The notes below the pieces were generated by a model. The model was not told the DNA's origin and did not search any database. It worked only from the letters and a program-made list of their open reading frames with translations. Below, piece by piece: positions 15,224 through 23,744 of a DNA stretch of 64,000 bases (positions are counted from its first letter, which is position 1; every line of letters starts with the position of its first letter). The position numbers were made by a program, and so were the translations under genes. Source of the DNA: an uncultured bacterium (GTDB taxonomy: Bacteria; Cyanobacteriota; Vampirovibrionia; Gastranaerophilales; Gastranaerophilaceae); assembly GCA_949284415.1 (NCBI GenBank), contig CASDVM010000005.1:1-64000 (forward strand), written 5' to 3'.

Positions 15224-15685
15224 TTACTTTGTTCTTTTTAAAAGTATTAAAATTATCAGCGCTATAACTCCGATATTTATGAATATATCAGAAATATTAA
15301 AAACAGGAAAGTTGATAAAATTCAGTTGAAAATAATCTCTTACATAGCCGTAAATAATTCTTTCATGAAGATTTCCCGCAATTCCTGCCGATAAAATTGC
15401 TATAAAGAAACAGCTTTTCAGTGAAATTGATTTGAGATGTTTGATAACGTATAAAGCTAGAAGAACCAGAGCAATCATGGAAAGGATTATCAAAAGTTCT
15501 CTGGAATCCTGCAGTATACTGAATGCTGCTCCTGTATTTTTAATATAATTAAGCGAAAATACAGGGTTTGAATATTTTAATCCGCTGGTGAGGTTTTCTA
15601 CCATTATATTTGAAAGGTACAAATCAGTAAATATAAAAAATACATAGCATATTGCAAAATATATAAACTTAGCGGTTTTTTCCAT
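15224..15685 (-). CDS. lspA: Lipoprotein signal peptidase (signal peptidase II)
   Basis: 153 aa, four membrane helices. It removes signal peptides from prolipoproteins. Family motifs are NYIKNTGAAFS (about 46-56) and the catalytic aspartates D117 (in GYVRD) and D133 (in FNISD). The usual GN-x-x-DR sequence reads GNLHER (104-109), so the normally conserved Asp of that motif is Glu; the two catalytic Asp are intact. It forms an lspA-rluD pair. Confidence 0.93.
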   Translation of the reverse strand: MEKTAKFIYFAICYVFFIFTDLYLSNIMVENLTSGLKYSNPVFSLNYIKNTGAAFSILQDSRELLIILSMIALVLLALYVIKHLKSISLKSCFFIAILSAGIAGNLHERIIYGYVRDYFQLNFINFPVFNISDIFINIGVIALIILILLKRTK

Positions 15686-15694
15686 TTTTTTGCC

Positions 15695-16609
15695 TTATTT
15701 GTCCGTTTTTGCCTCTTTTTCATCAAACTTTATGAATTTATTTTCCGGAATAACATTAATTCTCGTCATAATAAATGCGAGTCCGCCCATATAAACTCTT
15801 ATTTGATTATCCGTATAGTTTTCGGCTCTTGTGATTCCGATAGATGCGACCGCATATTCATTAACATTCTCTGTATTTGATATAAAAAGTCTCTCTAAAA
15901 TATTATCATCGGGCATTTTTCTGAAAGCATCTTCTGATTTTTCCTGCGGATAAATAATATTTTCTTTATTAATAGATGCAATTACTACAGTATCTTTTGG
16001 TGCATCTACTTTTAAAGTTGTTGTGTATTCTTTACCTGCACCGATTTGTTTGGGGGTATTAAGCTGTATATTTGTATACCTTGCATCGCCGTATTTCAGT
16101 GCAGATGTTTCTTCTATAATTTTTTCCGAATTGATAAGCCATTTTGCACCGTGTTTTTCAAGGTGATAAACGCACTGTGAGGTGGAATAAAGTTCCCCGA
16201 TTGCAGTAAATTCTCCGATTTCATCCCTTGATGTTGCAACTGCGGTCTCATTTACAAATACAGTTGCATAATTATCGCTGAATTCGATATTTTTTATATC
16301 TGTGATGTATGAAATATCAGGGTAAGTTTTCCATGTTTCTTCAATAAGTTTAAAATAAATATCTTTATTAAAGCCGTCAGAATTTACGAAATCATCCGCA
16401 TAAAGGTTTGACAAACCTTTCAAGTCGTATTTGTTTGCATAAATATTCTGCTGTTCTATAACATTTTTGATATCGTTATATGTTGATTTGTATATTCTGT
16501 TCTGTTCTATTTTTGCTTTTTGTTCCGCAAAAAATCCGGCTTGTGAAGGTGTTTGAACTGCAGCACAAATTAATAAAGCTAAAATTAATAAAACGGATAT
16601 CTTTTTCAT
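15695..16609 (-). CDS. Secreted protein with NTF2/SnoaL-like domain
   Basis: 304 aa. A clear signal peptide (about 1-24, cleavage near PSQA-GFF) is followed by a region (about 45-165) that reads like an NTF2-like cone fold: a long helix with NIYANKYDLKGLSNLYADDF and strands ending in WLINSEKI. The C-terminal half (about 175-300) is beta-rich with no known domain. NTF2-like domains bind small ligands or serve as enzyme-like pockets; no catalytic residues can be assigned. Probably periplasmic. Confidence 0.7.
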   Translation of the reverse strand: MKKISVLLILALLICAAVQTPSQAGFFAEQKAKIEQNRIYKSTYNDIKNVIEQQNIYANKYDLKGLSNLYADDFVNSDGFNKDIYFKLIEETWKTYPDISYITDIKNIEFSDNYATVFVNETAVATSRDEIGEFTAIGELYSTSQCVYHLEKHGAKWLINSEKIIEETSALKYGDARYTNIQLNTPKQIGAGKEYTTTLKVDAPKDTVVIASINKENIIYPQEKSEDAFRKMPDDNILERLFISNTENVNEYAVASIGITRAENYTDNQIRVYMGGLAFIMTRINVIPENKFIKFDEKEAKTDK

Positions 16610-16679
16610 AATTTATATTATACATAAAAAGTTTTTTTTGTGCTAATATTTTTAACGTAGATTAGGAGAGAAGAAAAAG

Positions 16680-19175
16680 ATGAAAGATGCATATTTTCCG
16701 CAGGAAATAGAAAAAAAATGGCAAAAAATCTGGGAAGAAAAAGGAGTATTTAAAACCCCTGATACAAGCGATAAACCGAAGTATTATGCTTTGTCAATGT
16801 TTCCATATCCGTCAGGCAAGCTTCACATGGGACATGTCAGAAATTACACCATAACAGATGTTATTGCACGTTTTAAAAAGATGAACGGCTATAATGTTCT
16901 TCACCCGATGGGCTGGGACAGTTTCGGACTTCCTGCCGAAAATGCTGCAATGAAACACGGTGCAAATCCTGAGATGTGGACTGATGAAAATATTGCATAT
17001 ATGACAAAACAGTTGAAAATGCTCGGACTGTCTTATGATTGGGACAGGGAAGTTACAACCTGCAAGCCTGATTATTACAAATGGACGCAGTGGCTGTTCC
17101 TTCAATTGTATAAAAAAGGCCTTGCCTACAAAAAAGAAGCTGCTGTAAACTGGTGTGAAGAATGCGGAACAGTGCTTGCAAACGAACAGGTAATCGATGG
17201 CAAATGCTGGAGATGCGACCATGTTGTAGAGAAAAAATATTTATCCCAGTGGTTTTTGAAAATTACAGATTATGCGGAAGTTCTTCTTGAAGATTTAGAC
17301 AAATTAACAGGCTGGGGCGAAAACGTTAAAACAATGCAGGCAAACTGGATTGGAAAATCCGAAGGTGCGATTTTCAGATTTAAAGTTGTAGAAAACGATT
17401 TGGAAGTTCCTGTTTATACAACAAGACCTGATACGGTTCACGGTATAACTTATCTTGTTGTGGCTCCCGAATACAAGGATATTGAAAAATTGACAACTCC
17501 CGAAAATAAAGAGGCTGTCGAAGCATATCGTGCTAATGCCCGCAAAATGACTGAAATTGAAAGACTTTCAACGGACAGAGTTAAAACCGGTGTGCCTTTG
17601 GGAACTCACTGTATAAATCCTTTTACGGGAGAAAAATTCCCTCTGTGGACGGCGGATTACGCACTGGCAGAATACGGTACTGGTGCTGTTATGGCTGTTC
17701 CTGCGCATGACACAAGAGACTTTGATTTTGCCAAAAAGTACAATCTCCCTATCAAAGTTGTTATAACCCCTCACTCTGACCCTCTCCCACAGGGGGTGAG
17801 GGAACTTACAGAAGCTTATACAGAGCCGGGAGTTCTTGTAAATTCAAACGAATTTGACGGAATGAGTAATGAAGAAGCTAAAAAAGCAATTACTCAAAAA
17901 GCTGTTGATAAAGGTTTCGGAGAATTTAAAACCCAGTACAGACTGAGAGACTGGCTTGTTTCAAGACAGAGATACTGGGGAGCTCCTATTCCTGTTGTTT
18001 ATTGCGAAAAATGCGGTATTCAGCCCGTTCCTGAAGATCAATTGCCGGTATTACTGCCGAAAGATGTCGATTTCAGTGTTGTCGGCAAATCTCCGATTAC
18101 AACTTCCAAAACATTTATTAATACTACCTGCCCGTGCTGCGGGGGACCTGCCGTACGTGAGACGGATACAATGGATACATTTGTCTGCTCGAGCTGGTAT
18201 TATCTCAGATATTCCGATGCAAAAAATGACAAAATGCCGTTTGCGAAAGACAAGGTAAATAAATGGCTCCCTGTTGATCAGTATGTGGGCGGTATTGAGC
18301 ATGCTATTTTACATCTTTTGTATTCAAGATTTTTCACAAAAGCATTAAGAGATATGGGACTTTTGGATTTTGACGAACCTTTTAAAAATCTTTTAACTCA
18401 GGGAATGGTTTTAAAAGACGGATCAAAAATGTCTAAGTCCAAAGGTAATACGGTTGATCCGGATGAAATATTTGAAAATTACGGCGCAGATACAGCAAGA
18501 TTGTTTATTCTGTCTGACTCGCCTCCGGCGCGTGATTTTGACTGGTCGGATGCTGGTGTTGAAGGATGCTACAAATTCCTGAACAGGGTTTGGAGATTGA
18601 TTTCTTCAAATGCGGAATTAATTGATTTTAGTCATCCTGAACTTGTTTCAGGATCTCTGAAAAAGAAAGACAATGACAATCTCCTTCGTCTTGCCCATAT
18701 TGCAATTAAGGGAATTACCAATGATATTTCAAATGACTTCCAGTTCAATACGGTAATTTCAAAATATAGAGAACTTGTTAATGCAATATATGACTGGAGA
18801 GGCAAAAAGTCAGAGCTTGATGATGAAGACAGGGCGATTTTGAGCTTTGCAATCGTAACATTAATTAAATTGATGTCTCCTGTAGCTGTTCATTTGACTG
18901 AAGAGGCATGGCATGATCTTGGCGGCGAAGGTTCTATTCACGATGTAGAATGGCCCAAATGGGATGAAAATCTTGCAAAAGCAAGTTCAATCACACTTGT
19001 TGTTCAGATTAACGGCAAACTCAAAAATAAAATAGAGGCTGATGAAGCTTTATCGGAAGATGAACTGAAAGCTCTTGCTTTAAACAGCGAAAAAATAAAA
19101 GAACTTACGGCAGGAAAAACTATTATAAAAACAATTGTGGTTCCCAAAAAGCTTGTAAATATCGTTGTTAACTAG
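16680..19175 (+). CDS. leuS: Leucyl-tRNA synthetase with two in-frame repeat insertions
   Basis: 831 aa, class I synthetase charging tRNA-Leu. The HIGH-type motif is PYPSGKLHMGH (about 42-52) and KMSKS is at 583-587. A zinc-type Cys set lies in CEECG..CWRCD (about 158-180). The editing domain follows, with TTRPDTVHGITY. Two short palindromic repeats have been inserted in frame: residues about 363-375 (TPHSDPLPQGVRE, within the editing region before EAYTEPG) and residues 651-659 (SHPELVSGS, in the anticodon-binding part). Both give the peptides typical of translated dispersed repeats and sit where other LeuRS sequences have loops. The enzyme is essential, so the insertions must be tolerated. 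Confidence 0.95.
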   Translation: MKDAYFPQEIEKKWQKIWEEKGVFKTPDTSDKPKYYALSMFPYPSGKLHMGHVRNYTITDVIARFKKMNGYNVLHPMGWDSFGLPAENAAMKHGANPEMWTDENIAYMTKQLKMLGLSYDWDREVTTCKPDYYKWTQWLFLQLYKKGLAYKKEAAVNWCEECGTVLANEQVIDGKCWRCDHVVEKKYLSQWFLKITDYAEVLLEDLDKLTGWGENVKTMQANWIGKSEGAIFRFKVVENDLEVPVYTTRPDTVHGITYLVVAPEYKDIEKLTTPENKEAVEAYRANARKMTEIERLSTDRVKTGVPLGTHCINPFTGEKFPLWTADYALAEYGTGAVMAVPAHDTRDFDFAKKYNLPIKVVITPHSDPLPQGVRELTEAYTEPGVLVNSNEFDGMSNEEAKKAITQKAVDKGFGEFKTQYRLRDWLVSRQRYWGAPIPVVYCEKCGIQPVPEDQLPVLLPKDVDFSVVGKSPITTSKTFINTTCPCCGGPAVRETDTMDTFVCSSWYYLRYSDAKNDKMPFAKDKVNKWLPVDQYVGGIEHAILHLLYSRFFTKALRDMGLLDFDEPFKNLLTQGMVLKDGSKMSKSKGNTVDPDEIFENYGADTARLFILSDSPPARDFDWSDAGVEGCYKFLNRVWRLISSNAELIDFSHPELVSGSLKKKDNDNLLRLAHIAIKGITNDISNDFQFNTVISKYRELVNAIYDWRGKKSELDDEDRAILSFAIVTLIKLMSPVAVHLTEEAWHDLGGEGSIHDVEWPKWDENLAKASSITLVVQINGKLKNKIEADEALSEDELKALALNSEKIKELTAGKTIIKTIVVPKKLVNIVVN
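17768..17803. repeat. C-rich palindromic repeat (R2) inside leuS
   Basis: CCCTCAC at 17768-17774 pairs with GTGAGGG at 17796-17802 around CCCTCTCCCACAGGG. It is the R2 family seen in intergenic clusters, here translated as part of LeuRS. Confidence 0.75.
18631..18657. repeat. R1 palindromic repeat inside leuS
   Basis: GTCATCCTGAACTTGTTTCA followed by GGATCTC, the same element as the intergenic copy at 26871-26896 on the other strand. It is translated as SHPELVSGS. Confidence 0.85.
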
Positions 19176-19197
19176 ACTATAAGGGGCAAATTAGATT

Positions 19198-19237
19198 TTT
19201 AACAGTTCTGAAAATATTTATTTTCAGAGCTGTTAAA
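19198..19237 (+). terminator. Stem-loop after leuS
   Basis: AACAGTTCTGAAAA (19201-19214) pairs with TTTTCAGAGCTGTT (19221-19234) with one G-U pair, extended by flanking A-T pairs. The T tract is weak, so the termination role is less certain. Confidence 0.55.
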
Positions 19238-19239
19238 GT

Positions 19240-19401
19240 TTAAGGCAATTTTTTGAAATAATCGAGTTCTGTTAGTGCTTTATAAGTACATCCGATTCCA
19301 TTTAATTTATCTGTAGATGTTCCCGAGCAATATTCTTCATCATCATATGCAGTTCCGTCAGCTCCCATTGGTTTAACAATACCGTCATCCAGTATCAGAT
19401 T
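19240..19401 (-). pseudogene. C-terminal remnant of a prepilin-like gene
   Basis: A minus-strand frame ending TAA at 19240 encodes about 54 residues: NLILDDGIVKPMGADG, then DDEEYCSGTSTDKLNGIGC and a tail ending DYFKKLP. This style of Asp/Gly/Cys-rich C-terminus matches the prepilin-type proteins of this genome. No start codon or N-terminal pilin helix is present upstream, so it is a truncated remnant. It abuts the opposite-strand remnant at 19412. Confidence 0.55.
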
Positions 19402-19411
19402 AGATGTTAAT

Positions 19412-19525
19412 ATGCTTAAAAGTATTGATGATATATCTGCTAAGACTGATATTAGCCGTAATGAGTTTATTATTCAATGTATTGACTATGCGTTAAATAA
19501 TATGAATAAATCTCTTTACAAATAG
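19412..19525 (+). pseudogene. Remnant of a ribbon-helix-helix protein
   Basis: 37 codons reading MLKSIDDISAKTDISRNEFI, then IQCIDYALNNMNK, the helix 1-turn-helix 2 part of an Arc/CopG-type ribbon-helix-helix protein. The N-terminal DNA-contacting beta strand is missing and no ribosome binding site precedes the ATG, so it is judged a fragment. It may come from a regulator or an antitoxin. Confidence 0.5.
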
Positions 19526-19595
19526 TAAAATTCCGTCCTTATCAGGATTTATGTATTATAATAGAATATGTAAATTACGGATAAGGGATAGAGTT

Positions 19596-20975
19596 TTGAA
19601 AAATAAAAAGTATTATTTTATCGCAATAGGCGGTGTAGGAATGAGCGGACTCGCAAAGTATCTTCTGGAAAACGGATGCGATGTTTCTGGCTCGGATATA
19701 GTTGACAGTAAATATATTCAAAAATTAAGAGATTTAGGTGCTAAAGTTTATATAGGACAAAAGGCTGAAAATGTGCCATCGGATGCCGTGGTTGTTGCAA
19801 GCACCGCAATTCGTGAAAATAACCCCGAAATGATCAGAGCAAGAGAGCTCGGATTAACAGTTTATCACAGATCTGATATTTTAGCCGAAATTTCACGATG
19901 GGGCAAGTTTTTTCTCGGGTATTCGGGAACTCACGGAAAAACAACAACAAGCGGGCTTTCATCTTATGTTCTTGAAAAAGCAGGGCTTAAGCCTTCTTAT
20001 GTTGTCGGCGGAATTATTCCCGAGCTAGGAATTAATGCACATTCTCAGGACGGAAAATTTTTCTGCGCAGAGTTGGATGAAAGCGATGGTACAATTGTTA
20101 AATACTCTCCTAATGTTTGTGTTATTAACAATCTTGAGCCTGATCATCTGGATTTTTATAAAGACGGGTTAAAGTCAATACTGGAAACATTTGAAAAATT
20201 TATTTCCAATATGTCAGAAAGTTCCGTTGTGCTTGTTAATAAAGATTGTCCTGCAACAATGAACCTTCACGGCCATAAGGTATTGACATTCGGGCTATCA
20301 GGTGCTGATTACACGGCTAAAAATATTCAATTTAAGCCTGATTGTACAACATTTGATATTTATTACAAGGGAGAATTTTTAACTGACCTAAAAATTATCC
20401 TGCGCGGGAAGCATAATGTTTATAACGCTTTATCGGTTCTTGCAAGTCTTCATCAGGCAGGCGTTGATATCGATGTTGTTAAACCGCATTTTGCGACTTT
20501 TTCAGGCATGGGAAGGAGATTTCAAAAAGCGGGTGAGTTTGACGGGGTAACTGTTTATGATGATTATGCGCATCACCCGACCGAAATTAAAGCAACTCTT
20601 TCATCTGCCGAAGGAATGCAGGGGAAACATATTATTGCAGTTTTTCAGCCGCACAGATTCAGCAGATTGAAAAATCTTTGGGATGAATTTCTGGATGCAT
20701 TTTCAGGAGTTGATAAAGTTGTTGTAACAGATGTTTATGCCGCATCTGAGGATGCTCTTGACGGCATAAATTCCGAAAATTTTGTGAAAGATTTGTCAGG
20801 TCATATTGATATTCCATGTGAATACATAAAAGGCTCGATTGCGGATGTTGCAAAGAAACTTTATCCTGAACTTAAAAAAGATGATGTTGTAATCGGTCTT
20901 GGTGCCGGAACTATTACAAATCTTTCAAAAGAACTTTTGAATGCCAGAAAAGAGGCTGTCGGTGCTGCAAACTGA
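19596..20975 (+). CDS. murC: UDP-N-acetylmuramate--L-alanine ligase MurC
   Basis: 459 aa from TTG 19596, which has AAGGG 8-9 nt upstream. A longer frame from ATG 19551 would start inside a TATAAT-containing promoter-like region and adds a non-conserved tail. MurC adds L-Ala to UDP-MurNAc in cytoplasmic peptidoglycan synthesis. Motifs: GVGMSGLA near the N-terminus (UDP-substrate domain), the ATP loop GTHGKTTTSG, and DDYAHHPTEI in the C-terminal domain. It heads murC-murB-ddl-ftsQ-nadE, a partial dcw-like order without ftsA/ftsZ. Confidence 0.95.
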   Translation: MKNKKYYFIAIGGVGMSGLAKYLLENGCDVSGSDIVDSKYIQKLRDLGAKVYIGQKAENVPSDAVVVASTAIRENNPEMIRARELGLTVYHRSDILAEISRWGKFFLGYSGTHGKTTTSGLSSYVLEKAGLKPSYVVGGIIPELGINAHSQDGKFFCAELDESDGTIVKYSPNVCVINNLEPDHLDFYKDGLKSILETFEKFISNMSESSVVLVNKDCPATMNLHGHKVLTFGLSGADYTAKNIQFKPDCTTFDIYYKGEFLTDLKIILRGKHNVYNALSVLASLHQAGVDIDVVKPHFATFSGMGRRFQKAGEFDGVTVYDDYAHHPTEIKATLSSAEGMQGKHIIAVFQPHRFSRLKNLWDEFLDAFSGVDKVVVTDVYAASEDALDGINSENFVKDLSGHIDIPCEYIKGSIADVAKKLYPELKKDDVVIGLGAGTITNLSKELLNARKEAVGAAN

Positions 20976-21855
20976 TTTTGATGTAAAAAAAATGACATCT
21001 TTTAGAATCGGAGGGAAAATTGCAAGGATGTATTTTCCCGAATCGGTTGAAGAATTTGTCGAGATAAAAGAAAAAGAACCTGAAGCATTTGTTGCGGGAA
21101 ATTTTTCCAATATTCTTGTATCGTCTGACGGCTATGAAGATGCCGTTATCTGTACAAAAAAGATTGACGCTATAAGGATTGAAGGTAATACGGTGCTTGC
21201 AGGTGCAGGTGTCAGAGGTACAAAATTATCAAAACTTGCACTTGAAAAAGGGTTGAGCGGACTTGAATTTATGATAGCTTTCCCAGGCTCGGTCGGCGGT
21301 GAAGTTTTTATGAATGCAGGAGCACACGGGCAGATGATCGCTGATGTTTTGAAATCCGCAAGGGTTTACTGTCCTGAAAAAGGTGTTATATCCCTTACAA
21401 ATGCAGATATGCAGTTCAGCTACAGAACATCAATATGTCAGAAGCTGCCTTATTCCGTATTAGAGGCGGAATTTGTTTTACAGCCTTGTGCAAAAGATAA
21501 AATTCAGGAAAAAATGAATGAAAATTTATCTTTCAGACAGAACAAGCAGCCGTCTTTGACCTTGCCAAACTGCGGCAGTACTTTCAGAAATCCGGAAGGT
21601 GATTCAGCGGGGCGTCTTTTGGACGAAGCAGGCGTTAAAGGACTTAAAATCGGCGGTGCTCAAGTTTGGGAAAATCACGCGAACTTTATTATAAATGAAG
21701 GGAGTGCAACATCTTTAGATATTTTAGAATTAATGTATGAAATGTATTCTCGCGTAAAAGAAAAGTTTAATGTAGAATTAAAACCCGAGGTAAGATATCT
21801 CGGCGGGAAAAATGAAAAAGAGGTTGAATTATGCAGGAAATTAAATCTGTTGTAG
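20941..21855 (+). CDS. murB: UDP-N-acetylenolpyruvoylglucosamine reductase MurB
   Basis: 304 aa from ATG 20941; GTG 20962, with AGAGG upstream, is an equally possible start and would remove 7 residues. MurB reduces enolpyruvyl-UDP-GlcNAc to UDP-MurNAc with FAD and NADPH. The FAD-binding part has MTSFRIGG and FPGSVGGEVFMNAGAHGQ. The C-terminal domain has GSTFRNPEGDSAGRLL, with the catalytic Ser, and a late Glu in KPEVRYLG. It overlaps murC by 35 nt and ddl by 25 nt, so translation is coupled. Confidence 0.95.
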   Translation: MPEKRLSVLQTDFDVKKMTSFRIGGKIARMYFPESVEEFVEIKEKEPEAFVAGNFSNILVSSDGYEDAVICTKKIDAIRIEGNTVLAGAGVRGTKLSKLALEKGLSGLEFMIAFPGSVGGEVFMNAGAHGQMIADVLKSARVYCPEKGVISLTNADMQFSYRTSICQKLPYSVLEAEFVLQPCAKDKIQEKMNENLSFRQNKQPSLTLPNCGSTFRNPEGDSAGRLLDEAGVKGLKIGGAQVWENHANFIINEGSATSLDILELMYEMYSRVKEKFNVELKPEVRYLGGKNEKEVELCRKLNLL

Positions 21856-22781
21856 ATAAAAATTCAAAAATTGCGGTTTTATGCGGCGGAATGTCATCGG
21901 AAGCCGAGGTTTCCATGAGATCAGGCAAAGGCTGTTATGATGCTTTGCAAAGACTCGGGTATAAAAATTCCGAAATGGTTGTTGTCGATAAAGATATTGC
22001 TTTGAAATTAAAAGAGGGCAATTATGATTACGCTTTTAACGCATTGCACGGCAAATACGGAGAAGACGGCTGTATTCAAGGAATTTTGGAAATTTTAAGA
22101 ATTCCTTACACAGGATGCGGTGTTATGGCAAGTTCTCTTTGTATGAATAAAGAATTCACAAAACGAATTTTATCAACAAATCCTGCTATTGTTATGGCAA
22201 AATCAGCTTTTGTAAAAAAAGGTGATGATTTGTTTGAGAAAACAAAAGATTTAACTTATCCTCTTTTTGTAAAACCTGTAAGCGAGGGATCAAGCTTCGG
22301 TATGACAAAGGTTGATAAAAAAGAAGATTTGAAATCCGCCTATGAAACAGCACTAAAATATAATGATGATGTTTTGATAGAAGAATTTATTGACGGTTTT
22401 TTTGTGACTGTCGGAGTGTTGGAGTGTGAAGGCGAACCGTTTGCAACTGAAATTTTGGAAATCAGACCAAAAACCGAATGGTATGATTTCGAGGCAAAAT
22501 ATACCAGCGGAATGTCGGAATTTATCTGTCCTGCCAGGTTGTCGGAAGATGTTACAAAGCGGGTCAGGGCGGCTGCGGTAAAAGCATTTGAAACGGCAGG
22601 CTGCAGAGGGGTTTCAAGAATTGATTTTATGATGAAAGATGATATTCCTTATCTGCTCGAAATCAATACAAGTCCCGGAATGACAACAGTAAGTGATCTT
22701 CCGGCGCAGTCGGCAGCAATGGGAATAAATTACGATAATCTGGTACAATTAATTTTGAATAGTGCAGGATTGAATAAATAA
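21831..22781 (+). CDS. ddl: D-alanine--D-alanine ligase
   Basis: 316 aa, ATP-grasp family, joining two D-Ala for the peptidoglycan stem peptide. Visible motifs are the N-terminal GGMSSEAEVSMRSG, the ALHGKYGEDGCIQG segment, the ATP-grasp region FVKPVSEGSSFGMTKV and the metal-binding end LLEINTSPGMT. The start overlaps murB. The Tyr/Phe position that separates D-Ala from D-Lac ligases cannot be assigned with certainty by eye. Confidence 0.95.
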   Translation: MQEIKSVVDKNSKIAVLCGGMSSEAEVSMRSGKGCYDALQRLGYKNSEMVVVDKDIALKLKEGNYDYAFNALHGKYGEDGCIQGILEILRIPYTGCGVMASSLCMNKEFTKRILSTNPAIVMAKSAFVKKGDDLFEKTKDLTYPLFVKPVSEGSSFGMTKVDKKEDLKSAYETALKYNDDVLIEEFIDGFFVTVGVLECEGEPFATEILEIRPKTEWYDFEAKYTSGMSEFICPARLSEDVTKRVRAAAVKAFETAGCRGVSRIDFMMKDDIPYLLEINTSPGMTTVSDLPAQSAAMGINYDNLVQLILNSAGLNK

Positions 22782-23714
22782 ATGGCAGATGATGAAATAA
22801 CTCATAATCAGGATAATGAAATAACGGAATACCATGAATTTTCCGAGACAATAGAAATTAATGAAGTTGAAGAACGGGAAGGTATTCCTGACGGAAAGCA
22901 TCTTGTTAAAAAGAAACGCCGTGAGCGTCTTGTGCGTAAGGGGCGTATGAAACAGGAACGTTTTCGCGCTTTTGTGAGATTTTTTCTTTCTTTGTTTTTT
23001 ATTTTCTTTCTTGTATACGGTCTGCGCTGTAAAGGCTGGTATATGGACAAAAAGGCTTTTACCTACGTAGGCGGCAGGGCTGTTGAAATTATAAATAACA
23101 GAATTGTACCATCGCATAAAATTCTGGTTCTTTTAAAAAACAGCAATGTTCCGAATGTTCCGATATATATGGCACGAACTGATGCTATAAAAAAAGAACT
23201 TATGAAACTGACTCCTATTGAGGATGTTTATATAAGACGTTACGCATTTCCTGCAAGAATTCAAATTATTGTAAAAGAAAGAATCCCTGTTATAACAATT
23301 GCTCCTGATGAAAAAGTTTCGCCTGTCGCGTTTTTTACAACAGACGGGAAACTTATCGGGCATGAATATCTCCCTTTAAATCCGTCTTACAAAACAATAA
23401 AAGTGTTGTCCTATGGTAACAGGGGAGATGATTACCGTAAGTGGAATTTAGAAAGAATACATGAAATTGAAAAAATAAACAGGTATGTTGAGACTTATTC
23501 AAAAGAGCCTGTTGAATATATAGATTTTAGAAATCCTGATGATGTTTATGTAAAAATTAAAACTGTTAATATAAGAATAGGTAAAATAGACGAAAATGTT
23601 TATAAACGGATAGAAAGAATTCCGTCAATTTTGCCTCAGGTAAAGCTTGTTGATTCAAAGATTAAGTATCTGGATTTAAGCTGGGAAAAGGTAAATTATT
23701 TAAAACTTGAGTAA
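22782..23714 (+). CDS. ftsQ: FtsQ/DivIB-like cell-division protein
   Basis: 310 aa, starting right after the ddl stop. A polar N-terminal region of about 65 residues ending in a very basic stretch is followed by one membrane segment (about 67-85), then a POTRA-type domain (about 110-175, with VYIRRYAFPARIQIIVKER, the typical POTRA end) and a beta-rich FtsQ domain. FtsQ/DivIB is a membrane hub of the division complex. Position after murC-murB-ddl supports the call; overall sequence conservation is low, as is usual for FtsQ. Confidence 0.85.
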   Translation: MADDEITHNQDNEITEYHEFSETIEINEVEEREGIPDGKHLVKKKRRERLVRKGRMKQERFRAFVRFFLSLFFIFFLVYGLRCKGWYMDKKAFTYVGGRAVEIINNRIVPSHKILVLLKNSNVPNVPIYMARTDAIKKELMKLTPIEDVYIRRYAFPARIQIIVKERIPVITIAPDEKVSPVAFFTTDGKLIGHEYLPLNPSYKTIKVLSYGNRGDDYRKWNLERIHEIEKINRYVETYSKEPVEYIDFRNPDDVYVKIKTVNIRIGKIDENVYKRIERIPSILPQVKLVDSKIKYLDLSWEKVNYLKLE

Positions 23715-23744
23715 AACTTGAAAAGTTGTTATAGAGGGTATGAA

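Noticed and set aside
19551..19595. Longer MurC start at ATG 19551
   Set aside because: It lies in a TATAAT-containing upstream region and adds a non-conserved tail; TTG 19596 has a proper ribosome binding site.
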